Shown here: piece after piece, positions 52,389-61,386 of the stretch
Position numbering within the stretch: position 1 is the stretch's first letter
How the letters are laid out: every line of letters begins with the position of its first letter
Source of the DNA: Novosphingobium sp. B1
GTDB lineage: Bacteria > Pseudomonadota > Alphaproteobacteria > Sphingomonadales > Sphingomonadaceae
NCBI RefSeq assembly: GCF_900176395.1
Contig: NZ_FWXL01000013.1
Span: 1-64,000, forward strand
Direction: 5' to 3'
Length of the DNA: 64,000 nucleotides
Notes under the pieces: model-generated
What the model was told of the DNA's origin: nothing
The model's input: only the letters and a program-made list of their open reading frames with translations
Databases searched by the model: none
Program-made: the position numbers and the translations under genes

Positions 52389-53555
52389 ATGACTCCCGAT
52401 TCCTCCCCTCGCGGATCGCGTTCCCGGCTGCTGAAGTGGCTGGGTATCGCCGGCGACGACGAGCCAACGGACGACATTGCTGCAGCAGACCCGAGCCTGT
52501 TCCGTGACCCGACTGCGCGCGATATCTGGCTGCCGGCCAAGCGCAGGCTGCTTGGCAAGGTCGCGGATTTCCTGATCGACCATGATCTCGAGGTCATGCC
52601 CTGGACCATGGAGATCGCCTACGATTGCGTGAGCGGGGCCAAGCCGAAACTTGCGCAGATGATCCTGGAGCGTACCGAGGCTGGCCAGGCCATCACGATA
52701 AACTGGCTCGAAAAGGTCATGCGCGAGGAAAAGGGCGACAGTTCAGCCGAACTGCTGGCCGCCCTGATGTCGCGCCTCGAAGGCACGCTTGAAGAATTCA
52801 GCAATGCCACCACCAATGCCCGCTCGGCGACGACCGAATACGGTGCGGCGCTGCAACAGCATGTTGATGAGCTGGAACAGGTTGGTCGTGCCGGCGCGGT
52901 CATTTCCGAGCTCGCGGCTCTGGCCAAGGCCATGATGCAACGCACACGCGAGATCGAGCAAAACCTGACCCAATCGGAACGCCGGGCGATGGAACTGCAG
53001 AGCAGCCTCGAAGAAGCGCGCCGGGTGGCCGACGAGGACCACCTGACCGGCCTTCCCAATCGCCGCGCGTTCGAAACCCTGTTCGAACGGGAATATGTCT
53101 CTGCCAGGGCCGCGGGCGAACCGCTCTGCATCGCCTTTTGCGACATCGACAATTTCAAGCGCATCAACGACAGTCACGGCCATGCCGCCGGCGATCGCGT
53201 GCTCAAGGTCGTGGCCGATACGCTCAGCCAGATCTCGGATGCTCGCTGCCATGTCGCGCGGCACGGTGGCGAGGAGTTTGCCGTGCTCTTTCGCGCCCTC
53301 ACGCCGCAGAAAGCATGGGACCGGCTCGATCAGGCGCGCCAGTCCATCGCCGACCGCCGCCTCGTCAACCGCGCCACCGACATGCCTTTCGGGCGGGTGA
53401 CGTTCTCGGGCGGGATCGCAGACGTCTTTGCCTACGGCACACGCAGCGATGCCCTGCGCGCAGCAGACGATGCGCTTTATGCTGCCAAGCAATCCGGACG
53501 GAATTGCATCGTTGTGGCGGGAGATACTCCGCCCTCGCTCAGGGACGCAGCCTGA
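52389..53555 (+). CDS. Diguanylate cyclase (GGDEF protein)
   Basis: 388 residues. The C-terminal GGDEF domain has the active-site motif RHGGEEFAVLF (GGEEF, active form) and start LTGLPNRRAFETLFE with the Asp/Asn metal and substrate pattern DIDNFKRINDSHGHAAGD. The N-terminal part (about 200 residues) is soluble and includes a coiled coil (RTREIEQNLTQSERRAMELQ). There is no membrane segment, so it acts in the cytoplasm, making c-di-GMP from GTP. Confidence 0.93.
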   Translation: MTPDSSPRGSRSRLLKWLGIAGDDEPTDDIAAADPSLFRDPTARDIWLPAKRRLLGKVADFLIDHDLEVMPWTMEIAYDCVSGAKPKLAQMILERTEAGQAITINWLEKVMREEKGDSSAELLAALMSRLEGTLEEFSNATTNARSATTEYGAALQQHVDELEQVGRAGAVISELAALAKAMMQRTREIEQNLTQSERRAMELQSSLEEARRVADEDHLTGLPNRRAFETLFEREYVSARAAGEPLCIAFCDIDNFKRINDSHGHAAGDRVLKVVADTLSQISDARCHVARHGGEEFAVLFRALTPQKAWDRLDQARQSIADRRLVNRATDMPFGRVTFSGGIADVFAYGTRSDALRAADDALYAAKQSGRNCIVVAGDTPPSLRDAA

Positions 53556-53618
53556 ACCCGGGGCGGTCTAGCTGGGGCGGCAGGTCGCCTCCCAGACCCG
53601 CCCCGCTCCCGCCCCGGC

Positions 53619-53849
53619 TTAGCCGTACTGCGAGTTCTGGCTGCGCTGGAAGGCAAACCGGGGCACGCGGCCTTCGATCATGTTTCCCTTCAGCACGACG
53701 CGCATCTCGTCGGCGCCTTCCTCGCGCGTGCAGACCAATCGCGTACCGCCTGATGGAAGGACTTCCAGCGCACTGATCGACACGCCCGACTTCTCGCAAA
53801 GTGCGCGAACGCGGGCTTCGTTGAGCGTTGTGTTCATGGCTCGGCTCAT
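53619..53849 (-). CDS. Small conserved hypothetical protein
   Basis: 76 residues starting MSRAMNTTLNEARVRALCEK, with compact alpha/beta composition (VLPSGGTRLVCTREEGADEM; the end GRVPRFAFQRSQ). I do not recognise a named family. MNTTL at 53,837 is an alternative start. The upstream frame that ends with ATGA overlapping this start may be a second tiny gene. Confidence 0.55.
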   Translation of the reverse strand: MSRAMNTTLNEARVRALCEKSGVSISALEVLPSGGTRLVCTREEGADEMRVVLKGNMIEGRVPRFAFQRSQNSQYG

Positions 53850-54028
53850 GCTGCATACTCCGATAGGGCCACGGCAGATGCCGCAGCATGGTTGCTCAGT
53901 TGCGCCCGCACGGCAACGGATGCACATTCGAGACGCTGTAATGTCGATGGGGTCATGGCGCCTGCCGCTGCGAGATCGCGCGGGGTCGTCAAACGCCTGG
54001 TGTGGTGTTGGTGGTGATCGCGATCCAT
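53846..54028 (-). CDS. Possible tiny gene coupled to the 53,619 gene
   Basis: A frame from MDRDHHQHHTRR to NHAAASAVALSEYAA (about 60 residues) ends in an ATGA overlap with the next start, which suggests translational coupling. No family is recognised and the composition is not strongly gene-like. The region 53,850-54,211 otherwise shows nothing definite. Confidence 0.25.
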   Translation of the reverse strand: MDRDHHQHHTRRLTTPRDLAAAGAMTPSTLQRLECASVAVRAQLSNHAAASAVALSEYAA

Positions 54029-54211
54029 GCCCGGCTCCACTGAGTAAGCGGGAGCGCACAGGTCTCTCAGCCGATGATGCCTACCATTGGTCACCTCACC
54101 GATGGATCGGCAGTGAACCCTTTGCCATGCAATAGCAAACGCAAAGCGCGTCAATCATGCAATTGAAGCGTCATTTGCATTGGGCAGCGAACAGTCTTCG
54201 CGTTGCATACG

Positions 54212-54243
54212 AAAAAGGCCCCACCATGCGGTGGAGCCCCTTT
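54212..54243 (-). terminator. Rho-independent terminator after pnp
   Basis: On the minus strand AAAGGGGCTCCACC pairs with GGTGGGGCC and is followed by TTTTT, about 25 bp beyond the pnp stop at 54,267. Confidence 0.85.
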
Positions 54244-54266
54244 CTGTCTGGCCTGCAGGCCGTTCC

Positions 54267-56585
54267 TCAGTCGTCGGACTTGAGGAACGCCGGCATGTGA
54301 TCCGGAGCTGGACCATCTTCACGGTCACGGCGCGGACCACGATCACCGCGACCTTCGCCGCCTTCACGACGGGGGCCACGGTCGCCACGGCCACCACGGT
54401 CATTGCCGCGCGGACCACGACGGTCGCCGCGATCACCACGATCACCGCGCGGTTCACGCGGTTCGCGGGGCGGACGGGTGTCTTCCAGCTCGCCACCGGT
54501 TTCCTGGTCGACGACGCGCATCGACAGGCGAACCTTGCCGCGCTGGTCGATCTCGAGGACCTTGACGTAGACGTCCTGGCCTTCCTTGACGACATCGGTC
54601 GGCTTTTCCACGCGCTCGTTCTTCATTTCCGAGACGTGGACGAGACCGTCCTTGCCACCCATGAAGTTCACGAAGGCACCGAAGTCGACGATGTTGACGA
54701 CCTTGCCCTTGTAGACCTTGCCGACTTCCGCTTCCTCGACGATGCCGAGGATCCAGTTCTTGGCGGCTTCGATCTGGGTCAGGTCCGAGGACGAGATCTT
54801 GATCAGGCCTTCGTCGTCGATGTCGACCTTCGCGCCGGTGGTGGCGACGATCTCGCGGATCACCTTGCCGCCGGTGCCGATGACGTCACGGATCTTCGAC
54901 TTGTCGATCTGCAGCGTCTCGATGCGCGGAGCGTGTGCCGAAAGCTCGGTACGTGCCTCGCCCAGCGCCTTGGTCATTTCACCAAGGATGTGCGCGCGGC
55001 CTTCCGAGGCCTGACGCAGTGCAACTTCAAAGATCTCGCGCGTGATGCCCGCCACCTTGATGTCCATCTGCATCGTGGTGATGCCTTCAGACGTGCCGGC
55101 CACCTTGAAGTCCATGTCGCCGAGGTGATCCTCGTCGCCAAGGATGTCGGACAGGACGGCGAACTTGTCGCCTTCAAGGATGAGGCCCATGGCGATGCCC
55201 GAAACCGGACGCTTCACCGGAACGCCCGCGTCCATCATCGAAAGGCAGCCGCCGCAGACGGTCGCCATCGAGGACGAACCGTTCGACTCGGTGATGTCCG
55301 AGAGGATGCGGATCGTGTAAGGGAACTCTTCCTTGGTCGGCAGCACCGGGTGCAGCGCGCGCCATGCCAGCTTGCCATGGCCCACTTCGCGACGGCCCGG
55401 AGCGCCGAAGCGGCCAACTTCGCCAACCGAGTACGGCGGGAAGTTGTAGTGGAGCATGAAGTTTTCATAGCGCAGGCCTTCGAGGCCATCGATCATCTGC
55501 TCGGCGTCCTTGGTGCCGAGCGTGGTCGTGCAGATCGCCTGCGTTTCACCGCGGGTGAACAGCGACGAACCATGCGTGCGCGGCAGGAAACCGACGATCG
55601 CTTCGATCGGGCGGACCTGCGTGGTCGTGCGGCCGTCGATGCGCTGGCCATCCTTGAGGATCGCGCCACGGACGATGTCGGCTTCCACCTTCTTCATCGT
55701 CTTCATCGCGACCATCTGGGTCTGCGCGCCCTCTTCCGCGAACGCCGCCTTCGCCTTGGCGCGGGCTTCGTTCAGGGCGTTCGAGCGGGCCGACTTGTCG
55801 GTCAGCTTGTAGGCAGCGGCAACGTCCTTGCCGACCAGGTCCTTGAGCTTCTTCTTGATGTCGGCAGTGTTGTCCGACAGGTCGATGTCCCAGGGGTCCT
55901 TGGCAGCCTTCTCGGCCAGCTCGATGATCGCGCCGATGACCTTCTTGATCTCGTCATGCGCGAACAGCACGGCGCCGAGCATTTCGTCTTCGCTCAGTTC
56001 CTTGGCTTCCGATTCCACCATCATCACGGCGGTGTCGGTTGCGGCAACCACGAGGTCGAGGCGACCGTCGGCCAGAGCCACGTCCTGCTTCGGGTTGAGG
56101 ACGTATTCGCCCTCGACGAAGCCGACGCGTGCAGCCGCGATCGGGCCCATGAAGGGAACGCCCGAGATGGTCAGCGCAGCCGAAGCTGCAATCATCGCGA
56201 CGATATCGGGTTCGGTCTCACCGTCATAGCTCAGAACCTGGGCGATGACGTTGATTTCGTTGTAGAAACCTTCCGGGAACAGCGGACGGACCGGACGGTC
56301 GATCAGGCGGGAAACCAGCGTTTCCTTTTCCGTCGCGCCGCGTTCGCGCTTGAAGAAGCCGCCGGGAATGCGGCCGGCAGCCGAATACTTTTCCTGGTAG
56401 TGGACGGTCAGCGGGAAGAAGTCCTGGCCTTCCTTGACCGACTTTGCCGCGGTAACCGCGCAAAGGACCACAGTTTCGCCGTAAGTGGCGAGGACCGCGC
56501 CGTCAGCCTGACGGGCAATGCGGCCGGTTTCGAGGGTGAGGGTCTTTCCGCCCCACTCCAGCGATACGGTTTTGACGTCGAACAT
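54267..56585 (-). CDS. pnp: Polynucleotide phosphorylase
   Basis: 772 residues. Two RNase PH cores, the alpha-helical linker, a KH domain (KIRDVIGTGGKVIREIV) and an S1 domain (VGKVYKGKVVNIVDFGAFVN) are all present, followed by an Arg/Gly/Asp-rich tail of about 65 residues with RGD repeats. It degrades RNA 3'-to-5' phosphorolytically and joins the degradosome. The rpsO-pnp order is conserved in bacteria. Confidence 0.97.
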   Translation of the reverse strand: MFDVKTVSLEWGGKTLTLETGRIARQADGAVLATYGETVVLCAVTAAKSVKEGQDFFPLTVHYQEKYSAAGRIPGGFFKRERGATEKETLVSRLIDRPVRPLFPEGFYNEINVIAQVLSYDGETEPDIVAMIAASAALTISGVPFMGPIAAARVGFVEGEYVLNPKQDVALADGRLDLVVAATDTAVMMVESEAKELSEDEMLGAVLFAHDEIKKVIGAIIELAEKAAKDPWDIDLSDNTADIKKKLKDLVGKDVAAAYKLTDKSARSNALNEARAKAKAAFAEEGAQTQMVAMKTMKKVEADIVRGAILKDGQRIDGRTTTQVRPIEAIVGFLPRTHGSSLFTRGETQAICTTTLGTKDAEQMIDGLEGLRYENFMLHYNFPPYSVGEVGRFGAPGRREVGHGKLAWRALHPVLPTKEEFPYTIRILSDITESNGSSSMATVCGGCLSMMDAGVPVKRPVSGIAMGLILEGDKFAVLSDILGDEDHLGDMDFKVAGTSEGITTMQMDIKVAGITREIFEVALRQASEGRAHILGEMTKALGEARTELSAHAPRIETLQIDKSKIRDVIGTGGKVIREIVATTGAKVDIDDEGLIKISSSDLTQIEAAKNWILGIVEEAEVGKVYKGKVVNIVDFGAFVNFMGGKDGLVHVSEMKNERVEKPTDVVKEGQDVYVKVLEIDQRGKVRLSMRVVDQETGGELEDTRPPREPREPRGDRGDRGDRRGPRGNDRGGRGDRGPRREGGEGRGDRGPRRDREDGPAPDHMPAFLKSDD

Positions 56586-56711
56586 TTTACATCCTTCAGC
56601 CCGTGCGCCCTATTGCGAACGGGGTTTGCTGCCGGGGAATGCCGTCCCGGTCCGGTGTGGGGCCGTTTTGTCGCGCCCCGAAGGCGACCCACCGAATTGC
56701 GGGTGCGCCTT

Positions 56712-56740
56712 AAAGCAAAAGCGGCCCGCTTGGGGCCGCT
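56712..56740 (-). terminator. Terminator/processing hairpin between rpsO and pnp
   Basis: On the minus strand AGCGGCCC pairs with GGGCCGCT, followed by TTTTGCTTT. It lies in the 162-bp rpsO-pnp gap and probably ends part of the rpsO transcripts, with pnp having its own leader. Confidence 0.75.
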
Positions 56741-56747
56741 CCGCTGG

Positions 56748-57017
56748 TTACTTGCGAAGACCGAGCTTCTGGATCAGGTCGTTGTAACGACCCACGTCCT
56801 TCTTCTTCAGGTAGTCGAGCAGCGAACGACGCTTGTTGACCATCATCAGCAGGCCGCGACGCGAGTGGTTGTCCTTGTGGTTGGACTTGAAATGCTCGGT
56901 CAGCGTCTGGATGCGGCTGGTCAGGATCGCGACCTGGACTTCCGGCGAGCCGGTGTCGCCTTCGGCGCGAGCGTGTGCGGCAATGACTTCCTGCTTCTTT
57001 TCTGCGGTAATCGACAT
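56748..57017 (-). CDS. rpsO: 30S ribosomal protein S15
   Basis: 89 residues, the normal length. Family signatures: GDTGSPEVQVAILTSRI and HSRRGLLMMVNKRRSLLDYL, ending DLIQKLGLRK. It binds the central domain of 16S rRNA. Start lies 5 bp from the truB stop, so the two are co-transcribed. Confidence 0.98.
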   Translation of the reverse strand: MSITAEKKQEVIAAHARAEGDTGSPEVQVAILTSRIQTLTEHFKSNHKDNHSRRGLLMMVNKRRSLLDYLKKKDVGRYNDLIQKLGLRK

Positions 57018-57022
57018 GTACT

Positions 57023-57934
57023 CTACTCCGCGACATCCTTCAGATTGAAACCCCTCTGGACCTTCAGGCTTCCGCCCGAAAGCTCCACCAGCGCGACCGG
57101 CACATTGCCAAGCCTCGCCCAGTAAAGCCCGTCCTCGAAGGGCAATCCCGCCAGAACGCGGCCCTGACGGACCGCCCTTGCCTGCTCGGGATCGAGGGAG
57201 AGAGCCGGGATGTCGACCAGCCCTGCCTCCAGCGGCAAGAGTATGTGTTCAAGGGGCGCGCCTTGGCCGACCTCGTTCAATTTGTCCAGCGAAATCGCCT
57301 GTCCAATGTCGAACGGCCCGGCCTTCAGGCGGCGCAGCATCGTCACATGCCCCACGATGCCAAGCGCGCGCGCAATGTCGCGGGCCAGACTGCGGATGTA
57401 CGTTCCTTTCGATACATGGGCAGTCAGGGTCAGTTCTTCAACCCGTGCCCTGTCCGTCACTGGCTCGGCAACCAGCGAATGGATCGTGACATTGCGCGAC
57501 TTTAGCTCGAACGCCTCGCCCTTGCGCGCAAGGTCATAGGCCCGTTCACCATCGATCATCAGCGCGGAATAGGCGGGCGGCACCTGCGCAATCGGCCCGG
57601 TAAAGCGCGGCAGCAAGGCCTCGATCGCCTCCCACGACGGCCGGGCATCGCTCGTGGCCACCACCTTGCCTTCAAGATCGAGCGTATCGGTCTCCGCCCC
57701 GAAGCGGACGGTGAAGGCATAGACCTTGCTCGCATCGAGCATCCGCCCGCACAGCTTGGTCGCCTCGCCCACGGCTATCGGCAGCACGCCGGTCGCCAGC
57801 GGATCGAGCGTGCCACCATGCCCTACCTTGCACTTGCCATATCCCGCGGCCCGCAAGTTGCGCTTCACCGCCGCCACGCCCTGCGTCGAGCCGAGTTCGA
57901 GCGGCTTGTCGAGAATGATCCAGCCATCGACCAT
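57023..57934 (-). CDS. truB: tRNA pseudouridine(55) synthase TruB
   Basis: 303 residues. N-terminal GWIILDKPLELGSTQGVAAV and the catalytic motif KVGHGGTLDPLATGVLPI (nucleophilic Asp near residue 44) identify TruB; a C-terminal PUA-like part follows. It makes pseudouridine 55 in the T loop of tRNAs. It sits between the M50 protease gene and rpsO on the same strand. Confidence 0.97.
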   Translation of the reverse strand: MVDGWIILDKPLELGSTQGVAAVKRNLRAAGYGKCKVGHGGTLDPLATGVLPIAVGEATKLCGRMLDASKVYAFTVRFGAETDTLDLEGKVVATSDARPSWEAIEALLPRFTGPIAQVPPAYSALMIDGERAYDLARKGEAFELKSRNVTIHSLVAEPVTDRARVEELTLTAHVSKGTYIRSLARDIARALGIVGHVTMLRRLKAGPFDIGQAISLDKLNEVGQGAPLEHILLPLEAGLVDIPALSLDPEQARAVRQGRVLAGLPFEDGLYWARLGNVPVALVELSGGSLKVQRGFNLKDVAE

Positions 57935-57936
57935 GG

Positions 57937-58662
57937 TCAGATCGGCTCAGGCCCGGCGACCAGACTGGCAAGGGCAGCAAGCTGTTGCCCCATCCACTCG
58001 ACCGGCGGCCCGATCAGCCGCTGCACCAGATACAGATCGGGCGCGAAGTAGGGAAGAATGACCAGCAGCCCGAACACGAGGATCAAGCCAAAGGGCTCAA
58101 GCCGTGCGTATCCTCGCGCCAACGGAGCTGGCAACGCCCCCATAACGATGCGCGATCCGTCGAACGGCGGGATCGGCAGCAGGTTGAACGCGCCTAGGAA
58201 TAGGTTCACCAGCAGGAAATTGCGCAAGTTGTCCGAAAGGAACAGCGCGCCCAGTCCCGGCTCTCCCATTCTGTCCGTGGCCCGCACAAGCAGGCCAAGG
58301 CCGATGGCGGCAATGGCCGCCAGAACGAAATTCGTCACCGGTCCTGCCGCTGCCACCAGCATCATGCCCACGCGCGGGTTGCGCAGGCGGCCGAAGTTTA
58401 CTGGTACAGGCTTGGCCCAGCCAAACACCGGAGCGCCACTCAGCTTCAGCAAACCGGGAAGGATGATCGTCCCGAACGGATCGACATGGCGAAACGGATT
58501 AAGGCTCAACCGCTTCTGTTCGGCAGCCGTAGGATCACCCAGGGCGCGCGCCACCCACCCGTGCGCCACTTCGTGGAACACGATCGCCAGGATCATTGGA
58601 ATTGCGATCGTGGCAATCTGCCAGACCAGACCTTCGGGGTTCATTTCGTCTTGCTCATCCAA
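57937..58662 (-). CDS. Site-2 protease family metalloprotease (M50)
   Basis: 241 residues with about six membrane helices. The zinc motif is FHEVAHGW (HExxH, residues 30-34) in the first helix, and the later NLLPIPPFDGSR contains the second motif (FDG variant of NPDG). It is a short, PDZ-less intramembrane protease of the Rip/YwhC type. Start MDEQDEMNPEG or, later, MNPEG; the first overlaps the acetyltransferase stop. Confidence 0.9.
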   Translation of the reverse strand: MDEQDEMNPEGLVWQIATIAIPMILAIVFHEVAHGWVARALGDPTAAEQKRLSLNPFRHVDPFGTIILPGLLKLSGAPVFGWAKPVPVNFGRLRNPRVGMMLVAAAGPVTNFVLAAIAAIGLGLLVRATDRMGEPGLGALFLSDNLRNFLLVNLFLGAFNLLPIPPFDGSRIVMGALPAPLARGYARLEPFGLILVFGLLVILPYFAPDLYLVQRLIGPPVEWMGQQLAALASLVAGPEPI

Positions 58663-59225
58663 TCGTCACGCAGAATCGAGAAGAGCACGGTGTCGCGTAC
58701 TCTTCCTGTCCAGGTGCGGCGTTCATGCCGCATCACGCCCTCCTGCACTCCGCCAACCTTCCTGACCGCAGCCTGACTGCGCAAGTTGACGGCATCAACC
58801 TTGAACGCCACGCGCTCCAGCCCGCAGGCAAAGGCATGGTCGATCATCAGCGTCTTCAACCGGCCATTCAGCCCGCTGCCGCGCACGGCGGGCACTATAT
58901 AACTGTTGCCTATCTCCACCGACCAGCCGGGTGCGCCATGCTCGATCCACGCCGTCATGCCCACCAAGGCGTCACTCTGATAGACTGCATAAGGCCGGCG
59001 CTGCGGCGCAGAATTCAGCAGACTGTCAAACTGCGGATCGAACGCCTCGCCGCCATAGCTGAATGGATAGATTTCCCATATTTCGTCATCCTGCGCACAC
59101 GCCTGCCGCAGGCCCTCGCGATGGTCCTCTCGCAGCAGTTCGAGCTGCAAGTCGCCGTCTGCCAGCGGCACATAAAGCCCGTCCCGGCTCATGATTCCAT
59201 CGCCTCCGAAAAGTGCCGCCGGCAC
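58641..59225 (-). CDS. GNAT-family N-acetyltransferase
   Basis: 194 residues of the RimJ/RimL type, with the acetyl-CoA loop VPAVRGSGLNGRLKTLMIDH and the typical VNLRSQAAVRKVGGVQEG end. It acetylates an amino group, possibly of a protein N-terminus or small molecule. It overlaps tdk upstream and the M50 gene downstream, in a compact operon. Confidence 0.9.
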   Translation of the reverse strand: MPAALFGGDGIMSRDGLYVPLADGDLQLELLREDHREGLRQACAQDDEIWEIYPFSYGGEAFDPQFDSLLNSAPQRRPYAVYQSDALVGMTAWIEHGAPGWSVEIGNSYIVPAVRGSGLNGRLKTLMIDHAFACGLERVAFKVDAVNLRSQAAVRKVGGVQEGVMRHERRTWTGRVRDTVLFSILRDDWMSKTK

Positions 59226-59767
59226 AGCGCGACATAGCGGTCATTCCCGCCGATTTCGGTTTGCGCCCCTGCACGCACCGCCGCGCCGCTTTCTTCGACG
59301 CGCAAGTTCATCGTCGCCTTGCGCCCGCAGTGGCAAACCGCCTTCAGCTCCACCAGCGAGTCCGCGATGCCCAGCAATGCCGCCGCGCCCTCGAACAACT
59401 CGCCCTGAAAGTCCGTTCGCAACCCATAGCACAGCACCGGAATGCCCGCCTCGTCAGCGATCCGCGCCAGCTGCCACACCTGCGCTTTCGACAGGAACTG
59501 CGCCTCATCGACCAGCACGCACGACAGCGGCTGTACCACATGGGCAGCTTTCACCGCCGCCCACAGGTCGGTAGCGTGCCCGAAACGGTGAGCCTCGGCG
59601 TGAAGACCGATGCGGCTTTCGATGGCGCGTTCACCACCGCGATCATCCAGCGCCGCAGTCCACAGCATCGTCGCCATACGCCGCTCGCGGTAGTTGAAGT
59701 CCGCTTGCAGAAGGTTGGTCGATTTGCCGGCGTTCATGCTGGCGTAGTAGAAGTAGAGCTTGGCCAT
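59189..59767 (-). CDS. tdk: Thymidine kinase
   Basis: 192 residues from ATG 59,767 (MAKLYFYYASMNAGKSTNLL). The P-loop is SMNAGKST, Walker B-like CVLVDEAQFLSKAQV, and the zinc-binding Cys/His pairs are CHCGRKATMN and CRRH near the end. It phosphorylates thymidine for the salvage pathway. The longer upstream frame to 60,268 is a shadow of the YceI gene. Confidence 0.95.
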   Translation of the reverse strand: MAKLYFYYASMNAGKSTNLLQADFNYRERRMATMLWTAALDDRGGERAIESRIGLHAEAHRFGHATDLWAAVKAAHVVQPLSCVLVDEAQFLSKAQVWQLARIADEAGIPVLCYGLRTDFQGELFEGAAALLGIADSLVELKAVCHCGRKATMNLRVEESGAAVRAGAQTEIGGNDRYVALCRRHFSEAMES

Positions 59768-59819
59768 TGCGCACAGCCATAAGCCCGGCTTGCCGGATTG
59801 CCAGAGGGATCGCCGACCA

Positions 59820-60398
59820 ATGCGCAGGAAAACTCGACGGATCATCGGCGCGCTGGCTCTCGCAGCCCTGACCGGGAACGCATCGCCGCAAATTCTGCGG
59901 TATCGCATCGACGCCCGGCACAGCGACGTCCACGCCCGCGTCGGCTTCTTCGGCATCGCCAGCAAGACGGCGCGCTTTCCCACGATCAGCGGCGGGATCG
60001 AACTGGACCCTGCCCATCTTGCCAACATGAAGCTCGACGTCACGCTCGACGCGACCGCCCTCGAGGCCGGAGACCCGGTCACGCTCAAGCGTCTCAAGGG
60101 ACCGGACTTCTTTGACGTCGAACGCCACCCGCAGGTGCGCTTCGTCGGCCGTTCGATGACGATGACCGGGCCGGTCACCGCGGTGGTCAGCGGCGATCTC
60201 ACCGCCAAGGGCGTCACTCGCCCGACCACTCTGACTGTCAGCTTCACCGCGCCGCCCGCCAAAGCCACTGGCCGCGAGGTGATCCGCCTGTCAGGCCGTG
60301 CCAGGATTGACCGTACCGAGTTCGGAATGACCGCCTATCGCCTGATCGTCGCCAAGAGCGTGACCATCAGCATCGATACGCAGATGGTGCCGGCCTAG
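59820..60398 (+). CDS. YceI family periplasmic protein
   Basis: About 192 residues from MRRKTRRIIGALALAALTGN, a signal peptide. The YceI lipocalin-like core follows (YRIDARHSDVHARVGFFGIA; later FDVERHPQVRFVGRSMTMTG; KGVTRPTTLTVSF). Members bind isoprenoid chains in a barrel. It lies on the opposite strand, its stop overlapping the rbfA end by 4 bp and its start near that of tdk. Confidence 0.9.
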   Translation: MRRKTRRIIGALALAALTGNASPQILRYRIDARHSDVHARVGFFGIASKTARFPTISGGIELDPAHLANMKLDVTLDATALEAGDPVTLKRLKGPDFFDVERHPQVRFVGRSMTMTGPVTAVVSGDLTAKGVTRPTTLTVSFTAPPAKATGREVIRLSGRARIDRTEFGMTAYRLIVAKSVTISIDTQMVPA

Positions 60399-60787
60399 TC
60401 TTCAAGATCGCGCAGGACCTTGGGGTCGGACAGCAGCTGTTCGATGCGATTGGCCTCGTCAAAGCTTTCGTCGGGCAGGAACTTGAGCTTGGCGGCATAC
60501 TTGAGCCGCAGCCGCTGCGCCACTTCACGCTGGAAGAACGCGGTATTCGTGCGCAGCGCCTTGAGCACGATGGCCTCGTCCTCGCCCAGCAGCGCCTTCA
60601 CGAAAACCGTGGCGTGGCGCAAATCGGGCGACATGCGCACTTCGGTGACCGAAACGGTGTGCGCCGAAAGCACGTCGTCATGCACTTCCTGCCGCGTCAG
60701 CAGTTCGGAAAGGATATGGCGCACCTGTTCGCCCACCTTGAGCAGGCGGACGGAACGGGTTTCGGGGGACGTCTGGAACTTGGCCAA
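60395..60787 (-). CDS. rbfA: 30S ribosome-binding factor A
   Basis: 130 residues if the TTG at 60,787 is used, giving MAKFQTSPETRSVRLLKVGE; no ATG is well placed. The KH-like core has VTEVRMSPDLRHATVFVKAL and ends FLPDESFDEANRIEQLL. It helps 16S rRNA 5'-end maturation. The start overlaps the stop of the DUF1697 gene region by a few bases, suggesting coupling. Confidence 0.9.
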   Translation of the reverse strand: MAKFQTSPETRSVRLLKVGEQVRHILSELLTRQEVHDDVLSAHTVSVTEVRMSPDLRHATVFVKALLGEDEAIVLKALRTNTAFFQREVAQRLRLKYAAKLKFLPDESFDEANRIEQLLSDPKVLRDLED

Positions 60788-60789
60788 TT

Positions 60790-61326
60790 CTAACTCATCT
60801 TCGAAAGGATGCGCGCGATCGAGCGCACATTGCGCGCGGTGCCCCGGCAACCCAGACGGCGCTCGGTGAATGCGCTCGTCAGCTTGCTTTCGGCCACGCT
60901 GCTTACAAAATCGATATAGATGCTGCGCTCGCCGATTGCCAGCTTCTCAAGGCCGCGCATCGCCTGGTCTGCAGCAAGCTTTTCGAACGCAGCCTGATCA
61001 GGCTGGCGTTCAAGGAACAGCGTGTGGACCAGGTTGTCCTTGCCGATGCCGGTGAACGGATTGCCTTCAACCGCTTGTGCAATCGCCGCCCGATCTCGCA
61101 CCGCGACAAAGCGCTTGATATCGAACTGCTCGAGCATGACATGCGCGAATAGGTCTTCCAGCCCATCAAGCGGCCGCTCGTCATAATCGAACAGCAGATT
61201 GCCGCTGGCGACCACTGTCTCCAGCCCCGTCAGCCCTTCCCGCTCGAACGCCCAGCGTAAGTCCGCCATCGTCACGCGATTGCCGCCGACGTTGATCGAT
61301 CCGAACAGGGCGACATAGCGGGTCAT
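60790..61326 (-). CDS. DUF1697 family protein
   Basis: 178 residues, full length, with the family start MTRYVALFGSINVGGNRVTM and LRWAFEREGLTGLETVVASG. The function is unknown. It lies between infB and rbfA on the same strand, a place where most relatives have no gene. Confidence 0.88.
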   Translation of the reverse strand: MTRYVALFGSINVGGNRVTMADLRWAFEREGLTGLETVVASGNLLFDYDERPLDGLEDLFAHVMLEQFDIKRFVAVRDRAAIAQAVEGNPFTGIGKDNLVHTLFLERQPDQAAFEKLAADQAMRGLEKLAIGERSIYIDFVSSVAESKLTSAFTERRLGCRGTARNVRSIARILSKMS

Positions 61327-61352
61327 GGCAGTCTCCCTGCTTCAATCGAGCA

Positions 61353-61378
61353 CCCCTCCCGCCTCGCGGCGGGAGGGG
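61353..61378 (-). terminator. Strong hairpin downstream of infB
   Basis: A perfect 11-bp stem (CCCCTCCCGCC with GGCGGGAGGGG, loop TCGC) lies 9 bp past the infB stop. It lacks a U-run, so it may act as a partial terminator or an RNA-stability element. Confidence 0.6.
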
Positions 61379-61386
61379 CATTCAGA

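Noticed and set aside
54180..57125. A 981-residue plus-strand frame
   Set aside because: It is antisense to pnp and rpsO, an effect of high GC codon bias.
59189..60268. Thymidine kinase with a 167-residue extension
   Set aside because: The extension is antisense to the YceI gene; the kinase starts at 59,767 with the family's usual N-terminus.
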